Positions 52,721-63,787 of a DNA stretch of 64,000 bases are shown here, piece after piece. Both the position numbers and the translations under genes were made by a program. The notes beneath the pieces are model-generated. The model was given only the letters and a program-made list of their open reading frames with translations, was not told the DNA's origin and ran no database searches. Positions within the stretch are counted from its first letter, which is position 1. Each line of letters opens with the position of its first letter. The stretch covers positions 1 through 64,000 of the forward strand of contig NZ_JAPUVQ010000112.1 in assembly GCF_029255145.1 (NCBI RefSeq). The letters run 5' to 3'. The DNA comes from Accumulibacter sp003538495 (GTDB lineage Bacteria; Pseudomonadota; Gammaproteobacteria; Burkholderiales; Rhodocyclaceae).

Positions 52721-55700
52721 TCAGATCAACACCTGCTTGCTCGGCAGCGCGCCGAAGATCTCCGCCGGCCAGACTTCCCACTGGCCGGTCTCCTGATCAC
52801 GAACTCGCCAGCCGAGCCAGCGCCAGGCGTCGCCGTGAACTTCGATGATGCGGTTATGCTCCAGATCGAGCGACGCCCAGGCACCGGTGTTGAAGAAGCG
52901 AATTTGCAGGCCAAGCGGTGCGCCTGTCGCCGCCTCCCACAGCCGCAGCGTCCCGTCCGACGACGCCGACGCCAGACGACTTCCGTCGGGCGACCAGGCG
53001 CACTCCGCCACCCACTCTTCATGGCCGTGCAGCACCAGCAGCGACTCGCCGCTCGCCACATCCCACAGCCGCAGCGTCCCGTCCCACGACGCCGACGCCA
53101 GGCGACTCCCGTCGGGCGACCACGCGCACGCCGTCACCCCCCCATTATGGCCGCGCAGCACCTGCAGCGACTCGCCGCTCGCCACGTCCCACAGCCGCAG
53201 CGTCCCGTCCCACGACGTCGACGCCAGGCGACTTCCGTCGGGCGACCACGCGCAGGCCATCACCCCCTCTTCATGGCCGCGCAGCACCAGCAGCGATTCG
53301 CCGCTCGCCGCGTCCCACAGCCGCAGCGTCCCGTCCGACGACGCCGACGCCAGGCGACTCCCTTCGGGCGACCAGGCGCACGCCGTCACCCCCCCATTAC
53401 GGCCGCGCAACACCTGCAGCGATTCGCCGCTCGCCGCGTCCCACAGCCGCAGCGTCCCGTCCCACGACGACGACGCCAGACGACTTCCGTCGGGCGACCA
53501 CGCGCACGCCGCCACCCACTCTTCATGGCCGTGCAGCACCAGCAGCGACTCGCCGCTCGCCGCGTCCCACAGCCGCAGCGTCCCGTCTGACGACGCCGAC
53601 GCCAGGCGACTCCCGTCGGGCGACCAGGCGCACGCCGTCACCCCCCCATTATGGCCGCGCAACACCTGCAGCGATTCGCCGCTCGCCACGTCCCACAGCC
53701 GCAGCGTCCCGTCCCACGACACCGACGCCAGGCGACTTCCGTCGGGCGACCACGCGCAGGCCATCACCCCCCCATTATGGCCGCGCAGCACCTGCAGCGA
53801 CTCGCCGCTCGCCGCGTCCCACAGCCGCAGCGTCCCGTCTCTCGACGCCGACGCCAGGCGGCTCCCGTCGGGCGACCACGCGCACGCCGTCATGTCCCCT
53901 TCATGGCCGCGCAGCACCTGCAGCGATTCGCCGCTCGCCACGTCCCACAGCCGCAGCGTCCCGTCCGACGACGCCGACGCCAGGCGACTCCCGTCGGGCG
54001 ACCAGGCGCACGCCGTCACCCCCCCATTACGGCCGCGCAACACCTGCAGCGATTCGCCGCTCGCCACGTCCCACAGCCGCAGCGTCCGGTCCCACGAAGC
54101 CGACGCCAGGCGACTTCCGTCGGGCGACCACGCGCAGGCCATCACCCCCTCTTCATGGCCGCGCAGCACCTGCAGCGATTCGCCGCTCGCCGCGTCCCAC
54201 AGCCGCAGCGTCCCGTCCCACGACGCCGACGCCAGGCGGCTCCCGTCGGGCGACCAGGCGCACGCCGTCACCCCCCCTTTATGCCCGCGCAGCACCTGCA
54301 GCGATTCGCCGCTCGCCACGTCCCACAGCCGCAGCGTCCCGTCTCTCGACGCCGACGCCAGGCGGCTCCCGTCGGGCGACCACGCGCACGCCGTCACCCA
54401 CTCCTCATGGCCGCGCAGCACCAGCAGCGATTCGCCGCTCGCCACGTCCCACAGCCGCAGCGTCCCGTCCCACGACGCCGACGCCAGGCGACTCCCGTCG
54501 GGCGACCACGCGCACGCCGCCACCCCCCCTTGATGGCCGCGCAGCACCAGCAGCGATTCGCCGCTCGCCACGTCCCACAGCCGCAGCGTCCCGTCCCACG
54601 ACGCCGACGCCAGGCGACTCCCGTCGGGCGACCACGCGCAGGCGCTTGCGCTTTGCGGGTGACCATCGAGGGTCGCCAGCACGCTGTCAGCGCGATCCGG
54701 AGCAAGGCCAGGGTCGGCCGGTTCACATGTCACATGGAATGCCGCCGGAGGCTCGGCGGTCAATCCCATTGCCGCGCGCAGATGACAGAAAAGAAACTTC
54801 GTGCGGTGCAAGCGGCTAGCGGTGAAATCGGCCTGCGTTAGATTGCACTCGCGGAAAACTGCGCCAGCCAGTTGCGTCCCGGCGAGGCTCACTCCGGGAG
54901 CCCTGATCGAAAGCCAAACCGCCCTGGAGAGGTCGGCCCCACTGAAATCGGCACCTTCCAGATCGAGGCAGGACAACACCGCGCCGGACAGCCGTGCACC
55001 GCGCAGGCACGCGCCGCGCAGATTCACCCGCGGCTCGCTTTCGCGCCCGCCAATCTCCCAGTCCCGCAAATCAGCCCCGTCAAGACGAAAACCGACGGTG
55101 GACGGCGCTGGATAGCCCTTGCGCAGTGCGAGCAGCGCGTACGAGAACGCCAGCTCACTGGCTTGCGGCCGCCGCGTATCGCGCAGTTCGCGCAGGGTCG
55201 CCAATGCCTTGTCGGCCACCGACGCATCCTCGACCAGCAACTGGCCGAGGAAATCGAGAGTTTCCGGGCTGGGCATCGGCAAAGCCCAGGATTCCGGTGT
55301 GCCTTGAAGCAAGGCTTCCAGCAGGTAACCGGCGAGGAAAAATTCCTGCAGCGACGTATGCGCAAAGCGAAAGCTGTCTTCACCCTCACGCACCAGGAAG
55401 GTCGCGGTGCGCAGATCCTCCTTGAGCAGTTCCCGGTCCTTGCCTTCGTAGTGCGCTGCGATGTCGGGACGACGAGCCAGGAAGTCGATCAGCCACTGTT
55501 CGAGTTCACCCACCGACCACACCCGCCGCCCGGCCCGCCATAGTTCAGCCGCCAGGTACTCCATCAGGCGGCGCTTGTGATCTGGCAGGATTTGATGTTT
55601 GCCGTCGTCGCGCTCCAGCCACGACAGCATCATATGCCGATAGAGCATGACGCCGGTAACGCGGCGGCCTTCGAGTTTCCAGCGCTCGATCTGGGGGATA

Positions 55701-57523
55701 TGGCGAGAGATCAGGCTCAAGGTGTACGGCCGCTCTGCCATCTCGGAAAGGTTGTGTACCGCACGAATCAGATCCAGAACCCGTCCGGGGTCCTGATCCG
55801 GCAACGTCTGGGCGAGGTAGCTGCGGATCTGTTCCTCGCTGAACGGCAGGAGGACGAAAGCCCGGTAGTCCTCGGCGCGGACGCCGTCCCGGTCCTCGGC
55901 CGTGAAGAAATTCTTCTGCTCGCGCAGCGTGCGGAAGAAGTGCGTACGGCACGCCATCAGCAGCCGGCCCGGCCTGACCGCCGGATTTGCGCCCCCCTGA
56001 GCCTTCCCGGCCCGCGTAACAGGCGGCAGCAGCCTGAAGACCTCGCGGACGAAACGCTGCCCGCCGGCAGCCGACAGGTGCACCAGCACCTCGTCGAGGC
56101 CGTCGAAGATCGCCACCGCGCCTTCGCTCTGCACCAGCCGGATCGCCTCGTCAGCCGTCAGGTCTGGCTCGCCGTGGCCGCCTCGCCAGCTCTTGACGAG
56201 CACGCTTTCGAGGATTTGCTTGAGCTCCGGCTCGCCTTTGGCGCGATCGCCAAGGTGGCGCAGGTCAAGGTAGATCGGCAGTGGCGCCGCCGGGTCGTGC
56301 TTGCGCCGCTCGAGCAGCGAGCGGGCGAAAGCCATGCAGGTGGTGGTCTTGCCCATGCCCAGTTCGCCGAGCAGCGCGCAGTACGGCTGCGCCTGCGGAT
56401 TGCCGACCCAGTCGTCGAGGAAAGCCAGGGCATCGGCGCGCTGTACTTCGGCGGCGGGTTTTTCCGGCTCGCTTTCCAGCTTGTGCATGGCGCTGGCGAA
56501 TCCCTGCGTCGGCACATGGCAACTCCAGTCGACGGCCTCGTCGATGTAGCGCCGCTGCGCGCTCTCCGCGCGCTCGCGGGGTGACAGGGAGCGTGCAGCC
56601 GTGGGGGTCGGCGGTAGCGTAAAGCGACCGGCCACCACGGCCAGGATCTTCTCAAAGAGCTCGCGGGCGAAATCATCGCGCGTCTTGCCTGTGGTCCGCT
56701 CGGAAAAGGCCCGGCCGCCGTTGTCGTGGAAAATCTGGCGTCGCTCGAGACCCTTGAGGTCCATCTTGCCATCGAGCAGAACGCGTTTCAACGCCACCGG
56801 GATCGCTCGCTTGCCTGGGTCAGGGGTGCCCGGCTCTCCAGCAACAAATGACGGCAGCTCGTGCGCTGTGATGTGCTTTCTGCCGAGAAAAGCAGTCGAG
56901 ACCAGTAGCAGGCCGAACTGACAACGAGCAATGGCGCCCTGGATCTCCTCGTGCCACCCCTCCCCCGGAAGGATGTTGCGATCGGTCCAGGCCTCGAAGG
57001 CATAGTCCTTGGCAATGTCGAGCTGGTTCTGTAATTGCCGCAGAAGCTTTTCCGACTCGGACTTGTCCTGGTGCGCGTAGGAAACGAAATAGCGGATCAG
57101 CGGCTTGCCGTCGCGCGTCTCGGTCAACTCGATCGCCGACAGGCCGCTCCGCTCGACATTGCCCGTTTCCTCCATCGCCAGCCGGGTCGCCGTCTCGACC
57201 GCGCCGTCGTCGCCCTCGAACCAGCACCAGCGCTCCTCGGGCGCTGCCCGGGTCTGGCTGTCCGCCTCCAGCGAAAACCTGACGCCGAGTTCCGCCACGA
57301 TCTCCCGGAGTCGGCTCCTGAACTGGCGGAAAGCGGTCAGCGCGGCTTCCCTCGCCTGATCCGGAAACAAGGCCTGCAGCGCGTCGGCAAGTGAGATCCG
57401 GCCATCGTCGGCGAGCAAGCCGAGCAGATCCTCCAGCCGTCTACGATCGGTTCGACCCAGGTCATCGACCAGCTTGGCAGCGGCTCGCTTGGCAGCCCTG
57501 GGAGAAAGGGGCCTGGCAACCAT
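52721..57523 (-). CDS. NLR-like protein: TIR-NACHT-pentapeptide-14xWD40
   Basis: A 1600-residue STAND/NLR-type protein. Residues 1-140 are an unrecognised helical domain (possibly an effector-associated domain). About 143-270 form a TIR-like domain: YFVSYAHQDK, W-T-D-R-N-ILPGEGWHEEI and FGLLLVSTAFL. The NACHT-type NTPase has Walker A GELGMGKTTT from residue 386, Walker B AVAIFDGLDEVL, an arginine sensor LLMACRTHFF, and a winged-helix end FAHTSLQEFFLAGYLL. Around 830-900 lies a pentapeptide-like stretch (LRGACLRGARLSGAVL). Then fourteen 42-residue WD40 repeats and a 58-residue C-terminal cap (AWRWLGWR, PAEIFGALP). The start ATG 57523 has AGAGGA upstream. In known systems TIR is an NADase or signalling effector and WD40 a sensor. 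No partner defence gene is adjacent, so it probably acts alone; antiphage function is inferred. Confidence 0.9.
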   Translation of the reverse strand: MVARPLSPRAAKRAAAKLVDDLGRTDRRRLEDLLGLLADDGRISLADALQALFPDQAREAALTAFRQFRSRLREIVAELGVRFSLEADSQTRAAPEERWCWFEGDDGAVETATRLAMEETGNVERSGLSAIELTETRDGKPLIRYFVSYAHQDKSESEKLLRQLQNQLDIAKDYAFEAWTDRNILPGEGWHEEIQGAIARCQFGLLLVSTAFLGRKHITAHELPSFVAGEPGTPDPGKRAIPVALKRVLLDGKMDLKGLERRQIFHDNGGRAFSERTTGKTRDDFARELFEKILAVVAGRFTLPPTPTAARSLSPRERAESAQRRYIDEAVDWSCHVPTQGFASAMHKLESEPEKPAAEVQRADALAFLDDWVGNPQAQPYCALLGELGMGKTTTCMAFARSLLERRKHDPAAPLPIYLDLRHLGDRAKGEPELKQILESVLVKSWRGGHGEPDLTADEAIRLVQSEGAVAIFDGLDEVLVHLSAAGGQRFVREVFRLLPPVTRAGKAQGGANPAVRPGRLLMACRTHFFRTLREQKNFFTAEDRDGVRAEDYRAFVLLPFSEEQIRSYLAQTLPDQDPGRVLDLIRAVHNLSEMAERPYTLSLISRHIPQIERWKLEGRRVTGVMLYRHMMLSWLERDDGKHQILPDHKRRLMEYLAAELWRAGRRVWSVGELEQWLIDFLARRPDIAAHYEGKDRELLKEDLRTATFLVREGEDSFRFAHTSLQEFFLAGYLLEALLQGTPESWALPMPSPETLDFLGQLLVEDASVADKALATLRELRDTRRPQASELAFSYALLALRKGYPAPSTVGFRLDGADLRDWEIGGRESEPRVNLRGACLRGARLSGAVLSCLDLEGADFSGADLSRAVWLSIRAPGVSLAGTQLAGAVFRECNLTQADFTASRLHRTKFLFCHLRAAMGLTAEPPAAFHVTCEPADPGLAPDRADSVLATLDGHPQSASACAWSPDGSRLASASWDGTLRLWDVASGESLLVLRGHQGGVAACAWSPDGSRLASASWDGTLRLWDVASGESLLVLRGHEEWVTACAWSPDGSRLASASRDGTLRLWDVASGESLQVLRGHKGGVTACAWSPDGSRLASASWDGTLRLWDAASGESLQVLRGHEEGVMACAWSPDGSRLASASWDRTLRLWDVASGESLQVLRGRNGGVTACAWSPDGSRLASASSDGTLRLWDVASGESLQVLRGHEGDMTACAWSPDGSRLASASRDGTLRLWDAASGESLQVLRGHNGGVMACAWSPDGSRLASVSWDGTLRLWDVASGESLQVLRGHNGGVTACAWSPDGSRLASASSDGTLRLWDAASGESLLVLHGHEEWVAACAWSPDGSRLASSSWDGTLRLWDAASGESLQVLRGRNGGVTACAWSPEGSRLASASSDGTLRLWDAASGESLLVLRGHEEGVMACAWSPDGSRLASTSWDGTLRLWDVASGESLQVLRGHNGGVTACAWSPDGSRLASASWDGTLRLWDVASGESLLVLHGHEEWVAECAWSPDGSRLASASSDGTLRLWEAATGAPLGLQIRFFNTGAWASLDLEHNRIIEVHGDAWRWLGWRVRDQETGQWEVWPAEIFGALPSKQVLI
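52901..54664 (-). repeat. Fourteen tandem 126-bp WD40 repeats
   Basis: Exactly 14 units of 42 codons, with a fixed frame ACAWSPDGSRLAS, then DGTLRLWD, then ASGESL. Differences cluster at unit positions 3-5 (EEW, NGG, KGG, EEG, QGG, EGD), 6-7, 21 (A/S/V/T), 23 (W/S/R), 32 (V/A), 39 (L/Q) and 42 (R/H). DNA identity between units is very high with few silent changes. Fourteen blades would make two seven-bladed propellers. Confidence 0.93.
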
Positions 57524-57874
57524 GAAAATCCTCTACGAAATAACCACGCGGTTGGTCCGGGTCGGCAAGCGAAGGAAGACAAGCGTCTTTTCTACGCTAT
57601 TGCCACGCACATGCGCTTGAAATCGGCAGAACTGTTCCGCACGCTCGTCACAGGGGGCTGGCACCCCCGCTGTAGACGTCTTGCGGATCAGGTTCGATAC
57701 TGTCGCCCTCGCCTGAAGGAAACTCATGTGGACCCATCCGCGCCTCTCCGCCTGCCTTTGCCACCGTGCGCTGCCGATCCTGCCGCTGCCGACCGGATCT
57801 GGCCGGGTTTTCGCGACGACTCGAGGCAGGCACCAGAGCGCGTCGAGCCGGCACGCCGTCGGGAGTCTGCTTCG
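57524..57874. other. Divergent control region between the NLR and MscS genes
   Basis: A 351-base gap with no recognised gene. It contains a G5/C5 hairpin at 57654-57669 (GGGGG-N6-CCCCC) flanked by CAG and CTG, and must hold promoters for both divergent genes, which I could not place. The stretch is open in frames on both strands but lacks domain matches. Confidence 0.45.
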
Positions 57875-60184
57875 ATGATCCTCCGGCAGGTGTTCCTCGC
57901 GCTGATCGTGATCGCCTTCTCACCGCTCGCTGACGCGCAGCTACCCAAACAGTTATCCGAAGCGCTCAAGCCGCCGGCCACCAAGGTCGCCGCCAGCGGA
58001 GAAGCCACGGACCCGCGCGCCCAGGCGGAAGCGCTGCTCGCCGAAGCACGCCGCCAACAGGACGAAGAACGGCTCAAGAGCGCGGGCAGGGATCCGGAAG
58101 ACCTGCAAACGACAGCGCGCCAGCGGCTGCTCGAACGTCTGGTGATGCTCTACGGCGAGCGTCTGAAACTGCTTGATGAACTGGCAATGCTGCAAGACAC
58201 CGACCTCGAAACGGCAAACCAGAAGGTGCTGATGACCGAGTTGGCCGGCCCGCCGCCGTACTCTGCCTTGCGTGCAGATGCGCTGCGCGACGAGAACGAT
58301 TCCCTGAAGGCGCAACTGAAAAGCCTGGCCGCGGCGGAACGGGCGCTGGTCGACCAGCAGGCCGGGCTGGTCGCTTCGCGACGGCTGGCCGACGAGGCCG
58401 TCCGCCTGGCCGAAGACCGCCTGGCGCGAGCCGGCGGGCGCGACGAGATCGACAAGAACCGCCGCAGCCGCGAACTCGCCGAGCTGCGCCGGCAACAGAC
58501 CGAGGCGGAACTGAGCACGATCGTCCTCGGGCTCGACATCGTCCATCTGAAACAAAAGAAGCTGCAGCCACTCAGCGCCGAAATGGACGATCTGCTGGCC
58601 CGGGCGCTGCCCGCGCAACGACTCAGCAAGGACGACTTCGAGCAGCAGCAGGCCAGGTTGCGCGGCACGCTGGCCAAAGTGAGCGGCGAAATCGATCGGA
58701 TGGTCGCCGACAACAGCCGACGCGCCGCAGAGCGCGCACGACTGGCAGCACTCCCGCAGGACGCTGACCCGAACGGCGCCAGGGCACAGCGCCTGCGGCT
58801 GCTTGACGAACAAATGGAAACGGATCGCCTGACGCTGATGACGCTGACCTGGCTGCAAGGAATGATCCAGGTTGCCGGCGACTCGTGGGGGCAGCGCTTC
58901 GTGGCTTTCAGCTCCGACGACACAGCGACCCGGCAGGCGGTGATTACGGCGCTTCGCCAGACCAGGCGCGACATCTCCAGCCGCAAGGACCTGTTCCGTG
59001 AACTGCAGGAAGCGGCGCGCCTCGATGTCCGGCAACAGGAGCAGCGGCTGGACGAGGCCGTGCTCGATGCCGACAGCAAGGCTCGGGAGTCGGCGATTCT
59101 GGAGACTCTCAAGAAGCGCGTGCAGGCTTACCAGCGCGTGGAATTCGCCGGCAGCCGGCTGGATAGTCAGCTCAAGCGCTGGCTAACCGATTTCGGATTC
59201 GACCCGGAGACCGGCAGGGTAGACAACTGGAAACTCGGCGCGCTGCAGGTGGCGCAAGCGCTCAAGCGGCTCTGGGACTTCGAGATCTTTGCCGTCGAGG
59301 ATTCGACGGTGGTCGACGGCAAGACGGTGACCATTACCTACGGGGTTACCGTCGGCAAGAGCATTGGCGCGATATTCCTGTTCGTTTTCGGCTACTGGCT
59401 GTTCTCGGTGCTCTCGGCGCGACTGCAGCGGCTGATGGTCGAACGCTTCGGGGTCGAAGAGCAGATCGCCAGCGTCATTCGTCGCTGGGCGATGATTGCC
59501 CTGGCGGTGGTGCTGGTCGTCTTCATTCTCAATCTGGCGCGAATCCCGCTGACCGTTTTCGCCTTCATGGGCGGCGCCCTGGCGATCGGCGTCGGCTTCG
59601 GCACCCAGACGATCATCAAGAACGTGATCAGCGGCATCATCGTCCTCTTCGAGCGCAAAATCCGGGTTGGCGACATCATCGCCCTGAACGGCGTCACCGG
59701 CTACGTCACGCAGGTCGACCTGCGCGCGTCGACGGTGCGCGGCTTCGATGGCGTCGAGGCGCTGATTCCCAACTCCAGCTTCCTCGAAAACCAGGTCGTC
59801 AACTGGACCTATTCGAACGCTCGCATCCGCCGCGAGATCAGGATCGGCATTGCCTACGGGTCGCCGGTGCACGCGGCGGCCGAGATCATCACCGGCTGTG
59901 CCGACGATCACGGGCAGGTCTTGAAAGACCCCCAGCCGGAGGTCTTTTTCGAGGACTTCGGTGACAATGCGCTGCTGCTGGTGCTGGTCTTCTGGGTCGA
60001 GCTGGGACCCAACCTGATGGGACGCCGGGTCGACAGCGACCTGCGCTACGCGATGGAAAAACGTCTGGCCGCCGCCGGGATCACCATTCCGTTCCCGCAA
60101 CGCGACGTACACCTCGATGTATCACAGCCGCTGGCGGTACGCGTAAGCCACGCAGATGGAGGCGAGCCAGGTCCACAGGCCTGA
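57875..60184 (+). CDS. Large MscS-family mechanosensitive channel with periplasmic coiled coil
   Basis: A 769-residue protein. The start is ATG 57875, because a signal peptide follows (MILRQVFLALIVIAFSPLADA) and GGGAG lies about ten bases upstream; in-frame upstream codons are not protein-like. Residues about 50-450 are a Glu/Arg/Leu-rich coiled coil, expected to lie in the periplasm. Two membrane helices follow (IGAIFLFVFGYWLFSVL and MIALAVVLVVFILNLA), then the pore helix and MscS beta domain: FMGGALAIGVGFGTQTIIKN, ISGIIVLFERKIRVGD, and LIPNSSFLENQVVNWTYS. MscS-type channels release solutes on hypoosmotic shock. The organisation recalls MscK/YbdG-like large homologues. It is a single gene converging on acnA. 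Confidence 0.92.
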   Translation: MILRQVFLALIVIAFSPLADAQLPKQLSEALKPPATKVAASGEATDPRAQAEALLAEARRQQDEERLKSAGRDPEDLQTTARQRLLERLVMLYGERLKLLDELAMLQDTDLETANQKVLMTELAGPPPYSALRADALRDENDSLKAQLKSLAAAERALVDQQAGLVASRRLADEAVRLAEDRLARAGGRDEIDKNRRSRELAELRRQQTEAELSTIVLGLDIVHLKQKKLQPLSAEMDDLLARALPAQRLSKDDFEQQQARLRGTLAKVSGEIDRMVADNSRRAAERARLAALPQDADPNGARAQRLRLLDEQMETDRLTLMTLTWLQGMIQVAGDSWGQRFVAFSSDDTATRQAVITALRQTRRDISSRKDLFRELQEAARLDVRQQEQRLDEAVLDADSKARESAILETLKKRVQAYQRVEFAGSRLDSQLKRWLTDFGFDPETGRVDNWKLGALQVAQALKRLWDFEIFAVEDSTVVDGKTVTITYGVTVGKSIGAIFLFVFGYWLFSVLSARLQRLMVERFGVEEQIASVIRRWAMIALAVVLVVFILNLARIPLTVFAFMGGALAIGVGFGTQTIIKNVISGIIVLFERKIRVGDIIALNGVTGYVTQVDLRASTVRGFDGVEALIPNSSFLENQVVNWTYSNARIRREIRIGIAYGSPVHAAAEIITGCADDHGQVLKDPQPEVFFEDFGDNALLLVLVFWVELGPNLMGRRVDSDLRYAMEKRLAAAGITIPFPQRDVHLDVSQPLAVRVSHADGGEPGPQA

Positions 60185-60202
60185 GGCTGGCCAAGGCCAG
60201 CC
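60185..60202. terminator. Perfect 8-bp hairpin between convergent mscS-like gene and acnA
   Basis: GGCTGGCC (60185-60192), AA, GGCCAGCC (60195-60202) begins directly after the MscS-family stop codon and 22 bases past the acnA stop on the other strand. No U-run follows on either side, so it may be a bidirectional but weak or Rho-assisted terminator. Confidence 0.5.
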
Positions 60203-60223
60203 GGGCGGCCATCGCCCACGCGC

Positions 60224-62941
<2,718 letters not shown>

Positions 62942-63181
62942 GGAAGACCTCCGGACAGATGGGCGAAACGCGCAACAGTTAACGAGACATCGGGCAGCGA
63001 GGCTCGTTCCCCCGCTGGCCGACGAAGCGCGCCTGACGACCCTGTTACTATAGACGCTAATCGGCCGACTCCGCCGCTTGCTGGCCAGCCGGCGCCAAGG
63101 CCGTTGCCTGCTCGACCGTGCGTTTCCCTGCCCGGACGACTGGCGCAGCTCCGCTCTCACCACCACGCCAAGGAGACCGAC

Positions 63182-63763
63182 ATGGCCGCAAAGACGATTC
63201 TGATGATCACCGGTGACTTCACCGAGGACTACGAAACAATGGTGCCCTTCCAGGCGCTGCAAATGGTCGGCCACACCGTGCACGCGGTCTGCCCGGGAAA
63301 GCATGGCGGCGAGCAGGTGCGGACCGCCGTGCACGATTTCGAGGGCGACCAGACCTACAGCGAAAAGCCCGGCCACAATTTCACGCTGAATGCCGATTTC
63401 GCCGAAGTTCGCGCCGAAGACTACGACGCGCTGGTCATCCCCGGCGGCCGTGCGCCGGAGTACCTGCGGCTCAACCCGGAGGTGATCGCCATCGTTCAGC
63501 ACTTCGCCAGCACTGGCAAGCCGATTGCCGCGATCTGTCACGGAGCACAACTGCTGGCCGCTGCCGGGGTCCTTTCGGGATGCTCGTGCAGCGCCTATCC
63601 GGCGTGCGGACCGGAGGTCCGGGCGGCCGGCGGCACGTTTGCCGACATCCCGGTCGACCAGGCGCACGTCGATGGCAACCTGGTCACCGCGCCCGCCTGG
63701 CCCGCCCACCCGGACTGGCTGGCGAAGTTCCTGCAGGTTCTCGGAACGCGCATCGAGCCCTGA
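63182..63763 (+). CDS. DJ-1/PfpI family protein
   Basis: A 193-residue protein of the DJ-1/ThiJ/PfpI superfamily. ILMITGDFTEDYE opens the fold, DALVIPGGRAPEYLR provides the acidic loop, and IAAICHGAQLLAAAGVLSG is the nucleophile elbow with the reactive Cys; VDQAHVDGNLVTAPAWPAHP closes it. The start ATG 63182 has AAGGAG six bases upstream. Relatives include proteases, glyoxalase III/deglycases and chaperones, so the activity cannot be fixed from sequence. An extra cysteine pair after the elbow (GCSCSAYPAC) is unusual and might form a disulfide or bind metal. It is divergent from acnA. Confidence 0.9.
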   Translation: MAAKTILMITGDFTEDYETMVPFQALQMVGHTVHAVCPGKHGGEQVRTAVHDFEGDQTYSEKPGHNFTLNADFAEVRAEDYDALVIPGGRAPEYLRLNPEVIAIVQHFASTGKPIAAICHGAQLLAAAGVLSGCSCSAYPACGPEVRAAGGTFADIPVDQAHVDGNLVTAPAWPAHPDWLAKFLQVLGTRIEP

Positions 63764-63787
63764 GCGTGGTTGCTGGCGGCCGCCGGA

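Noticed and set aside
52901..54664. Regular direct repeats as a CRISPR-like or satellite array
   Set aside because: The unit is 126 bp without unique spacers, is fully in frame and encodes WD40 blades.
52845..54841. Plus-strand repetitive Ser/Arg/Pro-rich open frames across the WD40 array
   Set aside because: They are antisense readings of the 126-bp repeats. The minus strand encodes canonical WD40 motifs with a good start and conserved flanking domains.
57640..57720. TPP-riboswitch-like pieces on the minus strand (GAACCTGATCC and GGGGGTGCC)
   Set aside because: The two motifs occur in the reverse of the order needed for the riboswitch fold and no thiamin gene follows.
57611..57874. N-terminal extension of the MscS-family protein
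   Set aside because: The upstream codons are Pro/Arg-rich and not protein-like. A signal peptide begins at ATG 57875, so the extension would bury it.
62942..63709. N-terminal extension of aconitase by about 256 residues
   Set aside because: The extension has no homology, lies upstream of a GGAGG-preceded ATG at the usual AcnA start, and overlaps the divergent PfpI gene.
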